DNA of 64,000 nucleotides, taken from assembly GCA_921293015.1 (NCBI GenBank), contig OV121082.1:52596971-52660970 (forward strand), given 5' to 3'. Of this stretch, positions 49,678 to 62,500 are shown piece by piece (within the stretch, counting starts at the first letter, position 1; every line of letters starts with the position of its first letter). Origin of the DNA: Phorcus lineatus. Taxonomy: Eukaryota; Mollusca; Gastropoda; Trochida; Trochidae. The notes beneath the pieces were generated by a model. That model was given only the letters and a program-made list of their open reading frames with translations. It was not told the DNA's origin and searched no databases. The position numbers were made by a program, and so were the translations under genes.

Positions 49678-52600
49678 TTGGTAGGTAGGTGGATATAAGG
49701 GCGACGTTGATCCAAACATGACCAATAAGCGCCCAATATTGTCATTGATCATTTGGACAAGATCCCTCCCTTTCACAATTAGAATAGCAAGAAAAAATTA
49801 TCAAGCAATATCTTTAAAAGATAATGAAATAATTAATGAGACGCTAATTCTTGTCAACAAACTCAGAACAGATATTCGAAAAACTATCCCAAAACTATTT
49901 CGCTTTTGACACACAATAGCAATAATTGTAGATACATATAATAGTGTCAATAATGAACGCTCTTTCAACACGCCGTTTCTTGCTGGTTTGTTTTGTAAGG
50001 GTTATAAGGCCTGTCAACCAGATTGTGTCGGGCGACCTACTATTACATTCAATGAGGGCGAGAACACGGGAAAGTAGGCGGAGTCAGGCCAGGTGAGCTG
50101 TCAAACTGTCAAATGTCCTAGAGGGGAATCTCGTGCAGGGCGTGCAGACGTCTGGAGAGAAAGGAAGGTTGGGTATTTCTTCTTTTAGTCCTCCTTTATA
50201 ATTTTGCATCCTCATATGTATTGTGATAACTGATATAGACAGTTATAACATTTAAGTACTGCTCTTTTCTGCTTGTCAAAACTTATTGAAAACTTCTTAT
50301 TATATGTTTGGATATGTCATATAACGGTTGAATGTGTATCAAACTTATAATCTGTTTGCAACTTAAAATGTTTAGCTTATGCACAATTTTACGATAAGGA
50401 AACTTCCATATGTTTCATTTGATTTCAATACGAGTCTACTTCAAGACAACAGTACATAATATTTATGAATACTAGAGAGACTTGCAGCTTACACATCATC
50501 CCCAAAATAAAAATTATAGCACAAACTTAAATGTCTATCAAATAGTGCAGTGTCTTAGTCGTGTTGGTTTGTTGATTTAATTTCAATAAAACCACTTCAC
50601 TCCTCCTTCAAGATAACAATACGCACTGTAGTTACACGGACACGACAAAGAGTTAGTCATGATTATTTGATAGTGAAGAATTTGTAGTTAGGATACTGGC
50701 AATGATAGATGGTCTCTCACTTTGAAGTCAAGATAAGGAGAGGAAATCAAATCATTCAAAATATGCAATAGGATGTCCTTTCTAGTGATTTATCTATTGC
50801 GATATTCATACATATATATAATTTTAGATAAAAGTATCGATAATCGTGTATGTACATAAAACAATAATGTCACTATGAACATGAACCATTTAAAAAACAC
50901 GTTTACACTGTCTTATATTTAGAGGTATTGACATAAGAACATATTGTTTATTCATAAAATTAATAATTTGGGCCAATAATATGAAATAAAATAAGTGAAA
51001 TAAAATATTCATGTGAAAATATGATCATATTTTGCTCAAGCACTTTTATTGAATATAATTGTTTTGTTAGACGGGTTACATTGCGATTACATGTACTCCA
51101 CACATTCTTTCCAAAAGATTACTTGTCTGAAAAGAATGCTTTTCTTATCACGGATATAAGATTACACAAATATGATTGTCTGATCCCATGATAATTCTGA
51201 AGATCCACAATCGATATGTTTATTTGCAGTTATATATCCCTTTATAACGACAGGGGTATTTGGCCCGAGTCCTTTCTAAAAGCAGGTGTAATATTGGAGA
51301 CGCTAGCTAAGAAAAAATCATTTCTGTTCTCTAAACACACATTTCTAGTCGACTCTTTATTTCATTAGTACATTTATATCATATCTAAAACATGTTTTCC
51401 TCCAAATTTCACTTTCATTTCGAAAAGTTTATTTCACTCCTTTCATCCACTTAGGAACCACTCTCGACTCTTATCAGGCTGACGCCTCATACATTTCAAC
51501 AATGGCTATCATCTTAAGGGATCTTGAATAGTTTTCTCGTGTCAGGCTCGTATATCATAGATATGCGAGTTAGAAAGGCTCAATGAAAGCTACTCGAACG
51601 ACACCAGGCAATATGACACTCTGCATTGTTGATCTTAATATTTATTGACAAGCCTATTATACTGTTGTGTGTGCCAGTTCAATGAACACACGCGATATAG
51701 GAAACGCAGTCCCATGCTTGGTGATCAAACATATTGGAAGTTTAAAAGTCAAGCAACGGTTCATTCTGCTTGCTCGTACAACACTGATCATGAATCCATA
51801 TCGAAGGAAACTATTGATGTATAGGAATTTTGATTTCCACTTCAAAAGAATGGTAGACGGGTACGTCCGTTTATTTGTATTTACATTTTCAGTTTATTTC
51901 CATATAATGCATATGTCATCTAAATGGACATTGAATTATTCAATGATATTCAGATTTAGTCATGGGGTTTTAGATCTTATTCTAGTAAGAAAATTTGTTT
52001 TGAACTGTTTCAGGAATATTGTTTTGAGTCATACAATGTAGGATATATTTAACATTCAGACAGTCATTACTATGCATGAGGTAGTTATATTTTAGAATGG
52101 ATTGGACTTGGTAGCTAAGTATTGTAATAATACAGCACAATTACTGAATAAATAACTTCTATGTCCGAAAATTACAATTGAGATATGGTTACCCTTGCTG
52201 TTAATTATTCAATGAACACTTCATATACCCGCACGTGAACATCATTGTATACAATGGACCATAGGACAGCGTGGTACAAACACAGCTTATCATGTGCAAC
52301 AAATTAGACTATTTTGTTTTCTTTCTTTTGAATGACCAGTCGATTATTTACTGTTATCGGCGAGAAATATAACCTTTCTTTGATATCCGACCTGTGCTAT
52401 CAATCTTCTTTTGTGCTGTTGGTAATTAAGCTTTTAGATCAATACACATCAGCCTTGAACCTTAAATAATGACTTTTGGTTGATAACAATAACACTTTCA
52501 AAGTAAACACACAGTACAATGAGCGTAACGGTAATAAATAGAGTAACAATTAATATTGTTGATTTGATCATTTTGCACATTTATATAAAACGTTTGCATA

Positions 52601-53052
52601 ATAAGATTCACAACTAAACTTAAATTTAAAAGACTCTTACAATTGTTTGCTATAAAGTTTGTACTTTATCAATGATAACTTTTTCTTAAGTCCGTTTTTT
52701 ACATTTAATTCATTCAAAAGAAAGCAATGTTTGCAACTGTTGTGCTGGAAGGAATAATTTCATCGTAGCGTTTGACAATATCACCTCAATTAAAATTTCA
52801 AATATGTAGCATTCAAAGCAGAATTATATCTTTTTTAAGGTAGATACAAAAGGCTGCAAGTAACATTCCAATATATTATCTATATTTTCAAACGGAATAT
52901 TTGTATTTCGACAGTCCATTATGATGATAATAACAAGGCTTTTAATTTAATTCTGTATTCCATGGAATAAACACTAATATTCTATCAATATCAACACAAA
53001 TATGCGACAAATGAAAATTATATGTATCATAACGTTCTAGTTTCTTTGACAG
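49678..53052. other. Region upstream of the RING-finger gene
   Basis: Mostly AT-rich. A locally GC-richer patch at about 50025-50170, ending in a purine-rich stretch before gttggg, may be the promoter and an untranslated first exon of the gene at 53076, because that gene's coding exon seems to start at a splice acceptor (tttctttgacag, to 53052). The 124-codon ORF at 51667 has no recognisable motif. Confidence 0.3.
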
Positions 53053-53075
53053 AACATCTGACCAGGATCTATAAG

Positions 53076-56000
53076 ATGGGTCTAGAGCTGAACCTCTTCG
53101 AGAGTGAAATAGATCCCAGTTTGATATGCAGGATCTGCAAGAAGGTCTTCGTGAATCCTGTGTCGACGTCCTGTCATCATGTCTTTTGCCAAAGCTGTAT
53201 CAAAACGAGGCTGATATCCTCGAGCCCCAAGTTCTGTCCTGAGTGCTCAACACGACTTCAGAGCGAAACCTCCCAAGTGTCTGTTGAATTGAAGCTGAAG
53301 CTGCTCGAATTGCCCATCAAATGTAGTCATCAGTGTGGAGCTGTGTGTCCCTTGGCTGATTTACCTGATCACGTAGCTGATGTCTGTCCGTATGCTCCTG
53401 TTCCATGCCCTAACAAGGATATAGGCTGTAGAAAAACCGTGAAAAGACAGGATGTAGGCCTTCATGAAGAGGAATGTTACTTCCGGTATTTGCATTCCAT
53501 GAACGTTTGCTAGTTGCAGACATTCCGACCTTAATTGCATACATGTGTAACCTGATTATTCTTCCTCAATTGACAGGTATTCTATCGCTTGAAAACTGAA
53601 TCATTTCTAACTCGATAATGCACAAACTACTTCAAAGTAGAAGAAAATTATTTCTCTTAATATGAAATTTTCTTTCGAATGTTTATTAACGCATTTTCAT
53701 TCTTTGCAGTTATGTGAATTGTGAAGCCTGTGATTTCCATGTACAATATTGCGATCTCTTTACACATCAACACAAAACTCGGTGCCTGGAAAGGAAACTG
53801 CGTCAACAGGTTGCGCGAGCAGCTAAATCCATCAACATTGAAGTGCGACGTCACCACAGCAACGTCAAACGTCAACACATGCAAATTGAGAGATATCAAC
53901 GCGAAACACTTATGAAACAGCTGAGAAGTAAAGAGTCTAACAGAAAATACGAAAAAAGGGTCTCAGTTGGTTCCAAAGAGGATTTGAGCGATGACGTTTT
54001 TCCAGAGAATAGTTCCTTTATTGATTGCCAAATTTCCTCAGCTGAGGTCGACATACCGTCAGTTCAAACAAAAGCTCCTCATCCCTCTCACAGTGGTCAG
54101 ACTGTGGTGACGTGCAAGAACTGCAAGAAGGCATTCAGAGAAGCATCCAATCATGCCAAGGCTTGTGTTTACCATGTTGGGGTGAGTCGACGTTTGCTTT
54201 GAAATAGAATAAATCTTTTGATGGTTTTGAAGGATTTCACAAACATATGTTATAAAGAAATATATGCTTGTTTAAATTCTAATTTTATTCATATGATTCC
54301 AAATGAAGATAATGTTTTCCCTTGATTATCCTTACCTTGTTTTGATCATATATTTGAGATTACTCTTAAAAGTATTCATTTTCGTTTCATGCTTCGTTAC
54401 AGCCAGTAAGTATACAAACGTTTACAATACTTGTTGATATAACAAGTAATTCTATGTGCTAGCATAAAGTAAAAATAGCTTTGAAAATCTTTCTTTTTAT
54501 TGTCAAATTCTTAAGAACGAGTTAAAAATTAATGCTTTTAGTGCTTGAATATAAACTGTCTTTTAACATTTACATATTTATTCTTTCATTTTCTGCAGAT
54601 CGTAAGTATATGTCTGCACTGTGTGTTGTGTGTTAACTTGTTACCTCGATTTTTCAAGGAAAGATGTTTTCTTGTTTATGTGTAAAACAGTCTTAAAATC
54701 TTATTGTTTAGGTTGGCTTGAAAACCTTAATTCAGGTAATGGCATCCGGTTACGTACAAGAGTAATGCTATCAAATAACATATATGCAGCTATACATATT
54801 TCCTAGCATCACCTCAAATGAAAACATTGTCTCCATTATTCATTCGTGCCTATTTGATTTCCTTATTTTATTCAACATGATAAGAATCATGTGACAAGTA
54901 AAACCCTTTTTTCTTACTTGAAAGGTCGAGTTTGATGTGGACTTGCACATTGTAATCGTCGAAGGTTTTCTTGCACAATACTATATTCAAAGACTTCAGA
55001 CAATAGCAAGGTTAACAATATGATAAGTAGTTTGTAATTTACCAATTATTTTCTTACGTTTATCCTAATGTTTTGAGCGAAATATTTACTCAGGTTACCC
55101 AAATTTTATGAAAGATTTTTTTCTAAAATATGATTTTTCGATCACTTTCTAATGATATTATCACTCATGTGACCAAAATGTTATGAAAGAATTTTTTTTT
55201 AATATGAATTTTCGAAAAAAATTTCAAGATGATATGTTTTGTGCTAAGTTCATTAAATGGCAATATAATTATCAATATTACGATTTTGAAGTGTAATATG
55301 TTTCTTTTCTCTGCATAGATGAGAAAATTTTCGCACATTGCCCTTTAAGTATTTAATCTGAAAACGAGAAGTGGTCTAAAAACGCTTGATAAGAATGTGT
55401 GCTTTTATGGCTTTTAATGATGCGAACTTCACTTGCTAATATATGATACGTTTTTAACTTCTTAACACATATTTATGAGGTATCTCACAACATTAGAATT
55501 ATCATACATTATCAAATAAAGACAAAACGAGTTACTCTTGAATTATTGTTAATCTAAAAGAAGTTCCTTTCAACAATAATTCTCATGGTGAATATTGAAA
55601 AATGTCAAGTTTTGAGTGATGTATTATTAGAATTAAAAAACTAATATTTTTAGTATATTTATATATTTTTTGTTTCATGTTGATGGGACAGATTGATGTA
55701 AGTATTTGAATGAACTTGTTACTCAACTAGAGTCGACTAAAACTCTATGATGGTTGACCTGTAAAAAATCTTTACTTAAAATACATACTGTCACAGCTGA
55801 TGAATTATTCTAATGCGTAACAAGTACTTAAACAAATCTTCGTTACCCTCCTAAAAGACATTATAACTGTAAAGTCTTCTCCAAATAGTATTAAAGTATG
55901 TGACTTTGATAATAATAAGTTTGCGAACCTACACCTATGATGATGTTGTCTTATTTATCAAGTGTATTCTTTCTCTTTTTCATCTTCACATGGACAAACA

Positions 56001-57139
56001 GCTTTTTGTAAGTTACACGTTTTGTCATTTTTAGATATCTTAAGACCTTGCTTACTGTAAGTTGTAGAAGTCCATTTCGTATCTTTACAAATCAAGTGTT
56101 TTCGTGCTGTTATTAGTTCACAATAACCAGGATACAGTAAATAAATATCTAATATATAGTCAAAGAAGATCCTTTTAAATGGAATGTTATTCATGACAAA
56201 TATTTTTCAATCATTTGAAATGAGAGGAAGATTTAGTCGTTTAGAGTATGTTGCTGCCACTATAAAGAAAAATGTAGTCTAATCTATGAATATTCAGCTT
56301 CTTCTGCTCTCCATAGGTTTGACAATGAGTCTGTGTAGAAACGTTTTCATCACTTTAACGTCTAGAATGTTAATCGAAAAGTCCATTGAAGAATGTAAAT
56401 ATGAAAATCGTTACCTATCATTTTAACTGATGTTTTATTCTCTTTCATGCTGTCACCTTGGCATGCCAACAGGGGGTGAGTATTTTTTACATTTTCAAAA
56501 TATCACATCATGGAACGTATTTCGACATCTGATGTTTCAGTGGTTGAAATTATCTGTACTGTTTATATCATACATCTACATTAAATGAAGAAAATTAAGT
56601 AAGAAATTATCTACTGCAATAAAATACATTATAATCATGTGAGAGTTGTTTAATGAACATTAATCAATTTGAGAAAAGAGAAATGTCATAACTTTTTTTT
56701 CTTGTTTCATTTCCTGCGATTCATCATGCAGGGGGTAAGTGTTTTCCTTTACTTTATCACATACGTACGCCGTGATAACAATTATAATTACAGATACATA
56801 CAGAAGATAAAACAAATAACTTTCATCTCAAATTCATAATTAATTTGAAAATTAGAGAACAGATAATGTATTTGTATAGAAAAAACTGTGAGCGAATGGC
56901 ATGATCTTATTTAAATGAGGTTGTCATGATGTCCAAGTGTAATACACTACTGCTATCCAACATAACCATCTGCATATACATAGATACAAGACAGTAAGTA
57001 TTCATCTGACTTTGGTCTGTTGCAGACATGTTACGGTTGTGGACGGATGGACTACCAGCATGGGTGCCGCACTTCTCGTCACACACCAGGCGTGTCAGGA
57101 TCAACACGTAATGACAACGCAAAGTTGAAGACGAAGTAG
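53076..57139 (+). CDS. RING and TRAF-type zinc-finger protein (PDZRN3-like N-terminus), probable E3 ubiquitin ligase
   Basis: Long exons: 53076-53485 (coding part; acceptor at 53052), 53710-54181 and 57026-57139 (TAG), joining in phases 2 and 0. The N-terminus MGLELNLFESEIDPSLICRI resembles PDZRN3/LNX proteins. The RING (C3HC4) runs CRIC ... CHHVFCQSC ... CPEC over about residues 20-60, followed by TRAF-type zinc fingers (KCSHQCGAVC, CPYAPVPCPN, then YVNCEACDF) to about 165, and a basic coiled coil (about 175-220). The C-terminus has a metal-binding pattern split by introns: CKNC ... CVYHVG at the end of the second exon and CYGCG ... GCRTSRH in the last, like the C...YHxG...CC...GC...H order of CHORD-type domains. 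No PDZ domain is present. Between 54182 and 57025 lie several candidate 3- and 6-nt exons (listed separately); with five of them the protein would be 337 aa. Targets unknown. Confidence 0.82.
54403..56734 (+). other. Microexon ladder inside the RING-finger gene
   Basis: Five candidate exons, each between an AG acceptor and a strong GTRAGT donor, all multiples of three and all between phase-0 exons: 54403-54405 (cca), 54599-54601 (atc), 55692-55697 (attgat), 56473-56475 (ggg) and 56732-56734 (ggg). Four have a clear pyrimidine-rich lead with a 'tttcat' word upstream, and donors are gtaagtat, gtgagtat or gtaagtgt. Together they would insert P-I-I-D-G-G between CVYHVG and TCYGCG, a length that suits the metal-binding loop. 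A 24-nt candidate (54712-54735, VGLKTLIQ) is weaker. Alternatively these could be recursive-splice sites or chance. Confidence 0.45.
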
Positions 57140-57161
57140 TGTGCAAGTCATTGAGAGCGAT

Positions 57162-57167
57162 AATAAA
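57162..57167 (+). terminator. Polyadenylation signal AATAAA for the RING-finger gene
   Basis: AATAAA, 22 nt after the TAG at 57137-57139, in the same short-UTR arrangement as receptor gene 1 and the VWC genes. Confidence 0.6.
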
Positions 57168-59120
57168 TATTTGGAAATACATTCCAGGAATGTCCTCTAT
57201 GATTTGATAGTTGAAGAAAAGATATGCTAAGATTATGGATAAATACAGATTTTACTTGTTTGCAGTTGCAGTCATTACGAGCCGATTACTTGTGTTAATG
57301 ATAGACATAGAGAATGTTGGCAGAAGGAAGGTTTGTTTTAATCATAAGATGCTAAGATGTAAAGAGCACTGCAGATCTATACCATTTCATGAGAGTCTTG
57401 CACTAAAGTTTAGTATGAGCACCATTTAGCATTGTCCTTTAGCATTTAGAGTGAGTGAGTGAGTTGTTGTTTAACGCCGCTTGGGCAATATTACAGCCAT
57501 TAGCGGCGTGCAGCATTTAGATATACATCTGCTTCCAGTGTGAACAAAAGCAAGAGTTCATATTTGTATATTTTATAGACAAAGGCTTATCTACTTATTC
57601 ATAAGAACCTATAACATACATGTAAATCTATTTAAATACCTTGAAAAAACCCATCTTACCTTATGCATATTCTTGTGTTGTTTATGAATTTATTTTAACA
57701 TTTATGCAATCATTAGAAATGATTTTTTTACATCTATGTTGCTCATCTTAAAGATGAAAGACTGTGATAAAATCTGATAAGATACTACATCTCAAAAAAT
57801 CTATTCATTCCCAAATGGCAAATACAGGACTTCAAGGGAACACCATTTATAACTCCTGCAATGGGCGCCCACTTTTTTCTGTCATTAGAACTTTTAGGCA
57901 CTATCAACTCCAAACATGTGCTTATTTATTTTGTTGAAATTGTGTTTTAGTTATTGACCAATACCGAGGGCGATGAATTGACGTTTACTTTTTTTTCACA
58001 GAATTAAACTGATTAGCATTCAAATGAATATTTTCAAAACAGTCTGTACTATTTAGTGAGATAACTTAATGCAATGTAGCACATGTTCTTTTAGATAGAA
58101 AGGTACATCATGAAATGTAAAACAAATTTACCAATTGCAAGGCAATCTTGTTGAATGTATAAAGGGAGTCTTTAAACGAACGTACCAAGTTATGCCTAAC
58201 TCAAATTAGACTGAAGGGTGTTCATACTTAAATGGTCGTATGCAGTTTTCGCTTGATAAGTGGTTATTTCATCTATGATTACCGATACTCGGTTTGAGAA
58301 ATAAGATGTTGACCTTCATTTGGGAAAATTTTAAGGATTCTTTTTATGTGCTGCAGCGCCTTTTACAAAACAAGGAGTGTCACTGTTGTCAATGACAATG
58401 AAACCAGATCATAGAAGAATGTGCTTTCTTCATTCTTTGAGTTTTCACTATGTGCATGTTTGTGCTATGCAAATGGATATTTTGACCTGAATAAAATATA
58501 TACAACAATTTTCACCAGACCTTGAAATAAGAGTAATTCTCAGTCCATATAGCTGCACTTTAAAACGATGAACGTAATATATTGATAATAGTAGATCTAT
58601 ATGTTCTTTATCAAAACAACAAATCAATATTGCGACAACACTTTCCCCTTCAACTGCTTTTATGTCGATAAAGGTCATCATTGCACAATTCGGTGAAATA
58701 AACAGTGGCTTTATTTTTAAACTCTATATTAACGCATAGTGCATGCTCGTCTCCATAATCACGTGTTTCCATTATCGTGGGACGCTCTGGAGATAATGGG
58801 CTCCCCCACGGACAAATAGCAACAATTAAGACTGTCATATTACCCGGTGTCACTTGAGTGGCTTTATTATTTACATTCTATTTAACATGTCTGTGATATA
58901 CCAGTACAACGCTGGAGCTGGGTATCAAAGATTTTTTTACATTGTGACGACTGACAATGGTTGTACCTTCTAATGAGGACAATTTTACATATTTATCGAT
59001 TTCTTGATTTGAATATTGAATATATGATTTGAATATAACGTTTCTTCTAGATGAATTAACTCGTCAGAGTATTTCTCGTATGTGTAATCTACATTCTGGA
59101 TTGTCAGTGTGAAGTAGGAC
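57168..59120. other. Intergenic, AT-rich
   Basis: Apart from the short repeat at 57450-57511, I see no gene. ORFs at 57211, 58448 and 58650 lack motifs and splice context. Confidence 0.5.
57450..57511 (+). repeat. Gastropod-type dispersed repeat fragment
   Basis: 'gagtgagtgagttgttgttt' leads into 'aacgccgcttgggcaatatt' and 'agccattagcggcg'. I recall close relatives of this GTGAGTGAGT...ACGCCGC...GCAATATT...GGCG block as very frequent in abalone and other gastropod DNA. It carries inverted GCCGC/GCGGC words. The family name is not known to me. Confidence 0.55.
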
Positions 59121-59595
59121 TTAAAGAGCCGATCCGTGATTTTCATAACATATTATTTACCTTTGATACGAACCTAAATGTAATATGTGGTGATATAAAA
59201 TCAAAACATCTTAACTTTTTGTGTCCAAAAGACATATATGACAAAAACTGGTTTTCCATGAAAATCTAAAAACAGCCTCATAAATGCACAGAGGTGTAGA
59301 TATCACGTCCAATAAACATGGATACTTGTTATATAACATAACAAACGCTATTAACTTCTAACTGCCCTCCTGGCTGTTTTAGAGAAGTCTACAAAATTAC
59401 GTTTGACTATTTGACGCGCGCCACTGTCCGGTTTTCGATCATAATTGCGACGTTCTACCTTCATATTGTCACTGTAAAAAAACAACAAGCTTAAAAATGT
59501 GTCTTTTTGGTAACAGTCGATACTTCGCGATCAAATGACACCATTGATTAAGTTTGGCATATATGACTCCAACAACTCACGGAGTGGCTCTTTAA
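59121..59595 (-). mobile_element. MITE-like DNA transposon, copy 2
   Basis: A 475-bp inverted copy of the element at 2288-2764: TTAAAGAGCCGATCCGTGA at the left and CTCACGGAGTGGCTCTTTAA at the right. The interior matches the reverse complement of copy 1 along its length with scattered changes. TTAA stands at both ends. Confidence 0.82.
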
Positions 59596-62500
59596 GTGCT
59601 GTAATGGTAAACGAATTCACTTAGACTGCTTCATGTGATGCATAGACAAATGCATTTGACAATGTTCTTCCTTGTATTAACTTATTGAGGCAAATCACAC
59701 ACAAAAAATAGTAAGCACTTTGATTAAAATCAATAATTAATCCATCCACTTGTGCCTTGGAATCCGCATCAAGCAAGGTTGTTCTCCAGCACTTGGATGT
59801 GTCTTTTACAAATATGATAAAGTTGGCCAAACAAATTATTATCGCAAATCAACTGTACCAGATGTTGTGCGCCACGCACCTCAGTCGGTCGCTAAATTAA
59901 TTGCAAATAGCAAAACGCGGTTATAAGTTCTGAATCAACATATGTAATATATTCGGATGTTGAGAATCATTAGTGGCATAAACTCAACATAAACATATGT
60001 CACAAAATTCCGTTAATTATTACGAGATCAGCAATTGAAACTGTTGGTTAAGAGGAATGGATTTTTTCACAAGTATGTGAACAGACCTTGATTTCACATC
60101 ATTACCTGCAAAATTATAAATCCAGATTTCTTTCAAATTTTGACAAACAACCTTGTTAAGAGAAGAAAAACGTTTTTACGACTATGTCAACATATGGAAA
60201 TTCTAAAAATCATTTTTGGAAAATACGTTTACAATATCACCATATGATTTGCATTATGCATTATTTCAACGTGCATTTCCAAATATAGCCAAAAATTCAA
60301 ACTTTCATAATAGAGAGTTCCAGTCTTATTAACTTAAACCTTAATGGTGTTTGGTACAATCGCATGTTTCATTTTCAGGCTTTTTAATAACCCTTTTGCA
60401 TCATACTGACAACTGATAAAATTTTATCTCGAGTGCTTTATCAGGGGCCATATGATGTAAATGTAGGTATAATGCATTTTATGCATTCTTGTTGTGTAAG
60501 TACAAGCTATTCACAATCTGTTAGCATTAAAACATCTAAATATAAATTGTGTAGAAAATTATTAAACATTTTACAGGTGTTACTTAATCTATTTCCATTT
60601 CTGTAGTTAAATATCTCCACATCATAACACAATGACAAAGATATATATCATTCCTACACTGTAAACATAAATGCATTATCACCATTTATATTGTTGTCCT
60701 AAATCCCAGCTGACTAATGGTCAGGAGTAAGGTAAATAAATAGTATAAATGGCTTGATCAATTCCTTGTTGTTCCTACAATCATTTCAGGTAATTCGTTA
60801 TAGTTATATTCAAGCTGACCCTAACAAGTAACATTTCCAACAGATATCAGGTTGTCTGTTGGACAAAACTAAATGTTTGAGCTTCCCCCATTGATAGTTC
60901 AGAACTGTTCGACGGAAAGAGAGTAACCATCGATAAATCAAAGTGTTTCCATATAAATAAGTGCCATCGGTAATACATCTTAACGTTTTATAGGACATGT
61001 ACCAGGGTGCCTTCAGGGTTAAATCTAACTTTCCACACGGCTAGAATGTTTAATTGATATATCGTCCTAGCTTGTTCTATGAATCAAGAGCTTCTCCGGT
61101 AATTCATCTAACTGTTCAATAAGACAGAAACGCCTTTTTCAGTGACAACTCTTCCAGGTCTGTCAGGCAGTCCAATTTATTTCTTAACAATCCATTGAAG
61201 AATAGTCATCCAGAAAACTTCTAATAAGAAGGAACCTTCGACTCGTGAAGATGTTAGCACTTTATGGGATCCATTTATGTGTTTGTTATCAACATTTATC
61301 AATATGCATATTGTCTACGCAGACTATTATCCACTACATGCTGTTTCGCTGTCAGACTTGTTTCTTGATATGTGTTTGTACCTATAGTTCAACTGGACAA
61401 ACAGTAAAATGTTTATACATACGCGTACCACGTATGATTTTGTAGATGTAGTAAATAATTTCGTATAAAAACAGTGAGATAAGTATGATGTTATACCTCA
61501 GTCAATTGTTGTTAAATAAATGCTTCACAGTTTTGGCAAAATTTCGACACAAAGATTTTGATAATGATTAACATTATGGCAAATATCATGTTAATTATTA
61601 TTTTTTAACGGTTTGGACCCTATGGCCAGTGTTTCACAAATCCACGCCCCTCGGCTCCTCAAAACAACATTTGTTTTAGCCAAAGGATGGTTTAGTAAGT
61701 CGAACACCTAATTACATGATATTTGCACTAAATATGTAACTTAAATTTATTTTAACTTTTGTTCAGCAGCTGTATATCTAAAACGAGGAAAACTGTTTTC
61801 ACGATCTTTGTGCAGTTTATCCAGCAAAACATATGTGATATGAGATAAATCGTTTCAGCAATATTCGTGGCATCATTTTATTAATCATTTTACTAGATAT
61901 CGCAATGGCACCTGACCACGCACTGGATATCGACATAATCCATTATTGAACTATTAACGGTACTTTTGTACAATGACATCGCCAAATGTCTGTTATGTTT
62001 GCTGACTGACCATATGTCCCTCCCATATTTGTGTTATTTGTCTTTGTTTGTGTAGTCAATAGAACTTACGTATCTTCGTCTGTCTATGATCGAAACAATT
62101 ACGTCTAACAGTAATTTCGTAGGAATGACGGGTTCATTGGCGAGGTGTTTTCGTCATGGGGGCCGGTTTGTAGAAGCATATTTCATTGAAGCGTTATTAC
62201 ATTCTTGATAATTAGGTAACGTTATTTAATATTTTATTGCCATATTTTGGGAGGATCGTTAGGTCACTTTGTAAAAAATTTAGTTTTTCGTTATTACAGT
62301 GACACGAAATTGATGACAGCTTCAAACATTGATATTTATGTACACATGACGTTCATTATTCATTAGTAGCCCAGAAAAGTCGTGTGAGAAAAAGGGAAGT
62401 GTTCATTTATAACATTGTCATGTATCACTGCACCAACTTCCAAATGCCTATGAAGAATTCCATTTGACGTTTATTGCTTTTCTTTTATGAATGATGCACG

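Noticed and set aside
50025-50170. GC-richer patch as promoter and first exon of the RING-finger gene
   Set aside because: Only composition and position support it; no TATA box or initiator and no firm donor, so it is mentioned but not called as a feature.
56991-56993. A further AG-aca-GTAAGT microexon candidate
   Set aside because: Its donor is only about 32 bases before the next acceptor, too short for an intron, and the pyrimidine tract is weak.
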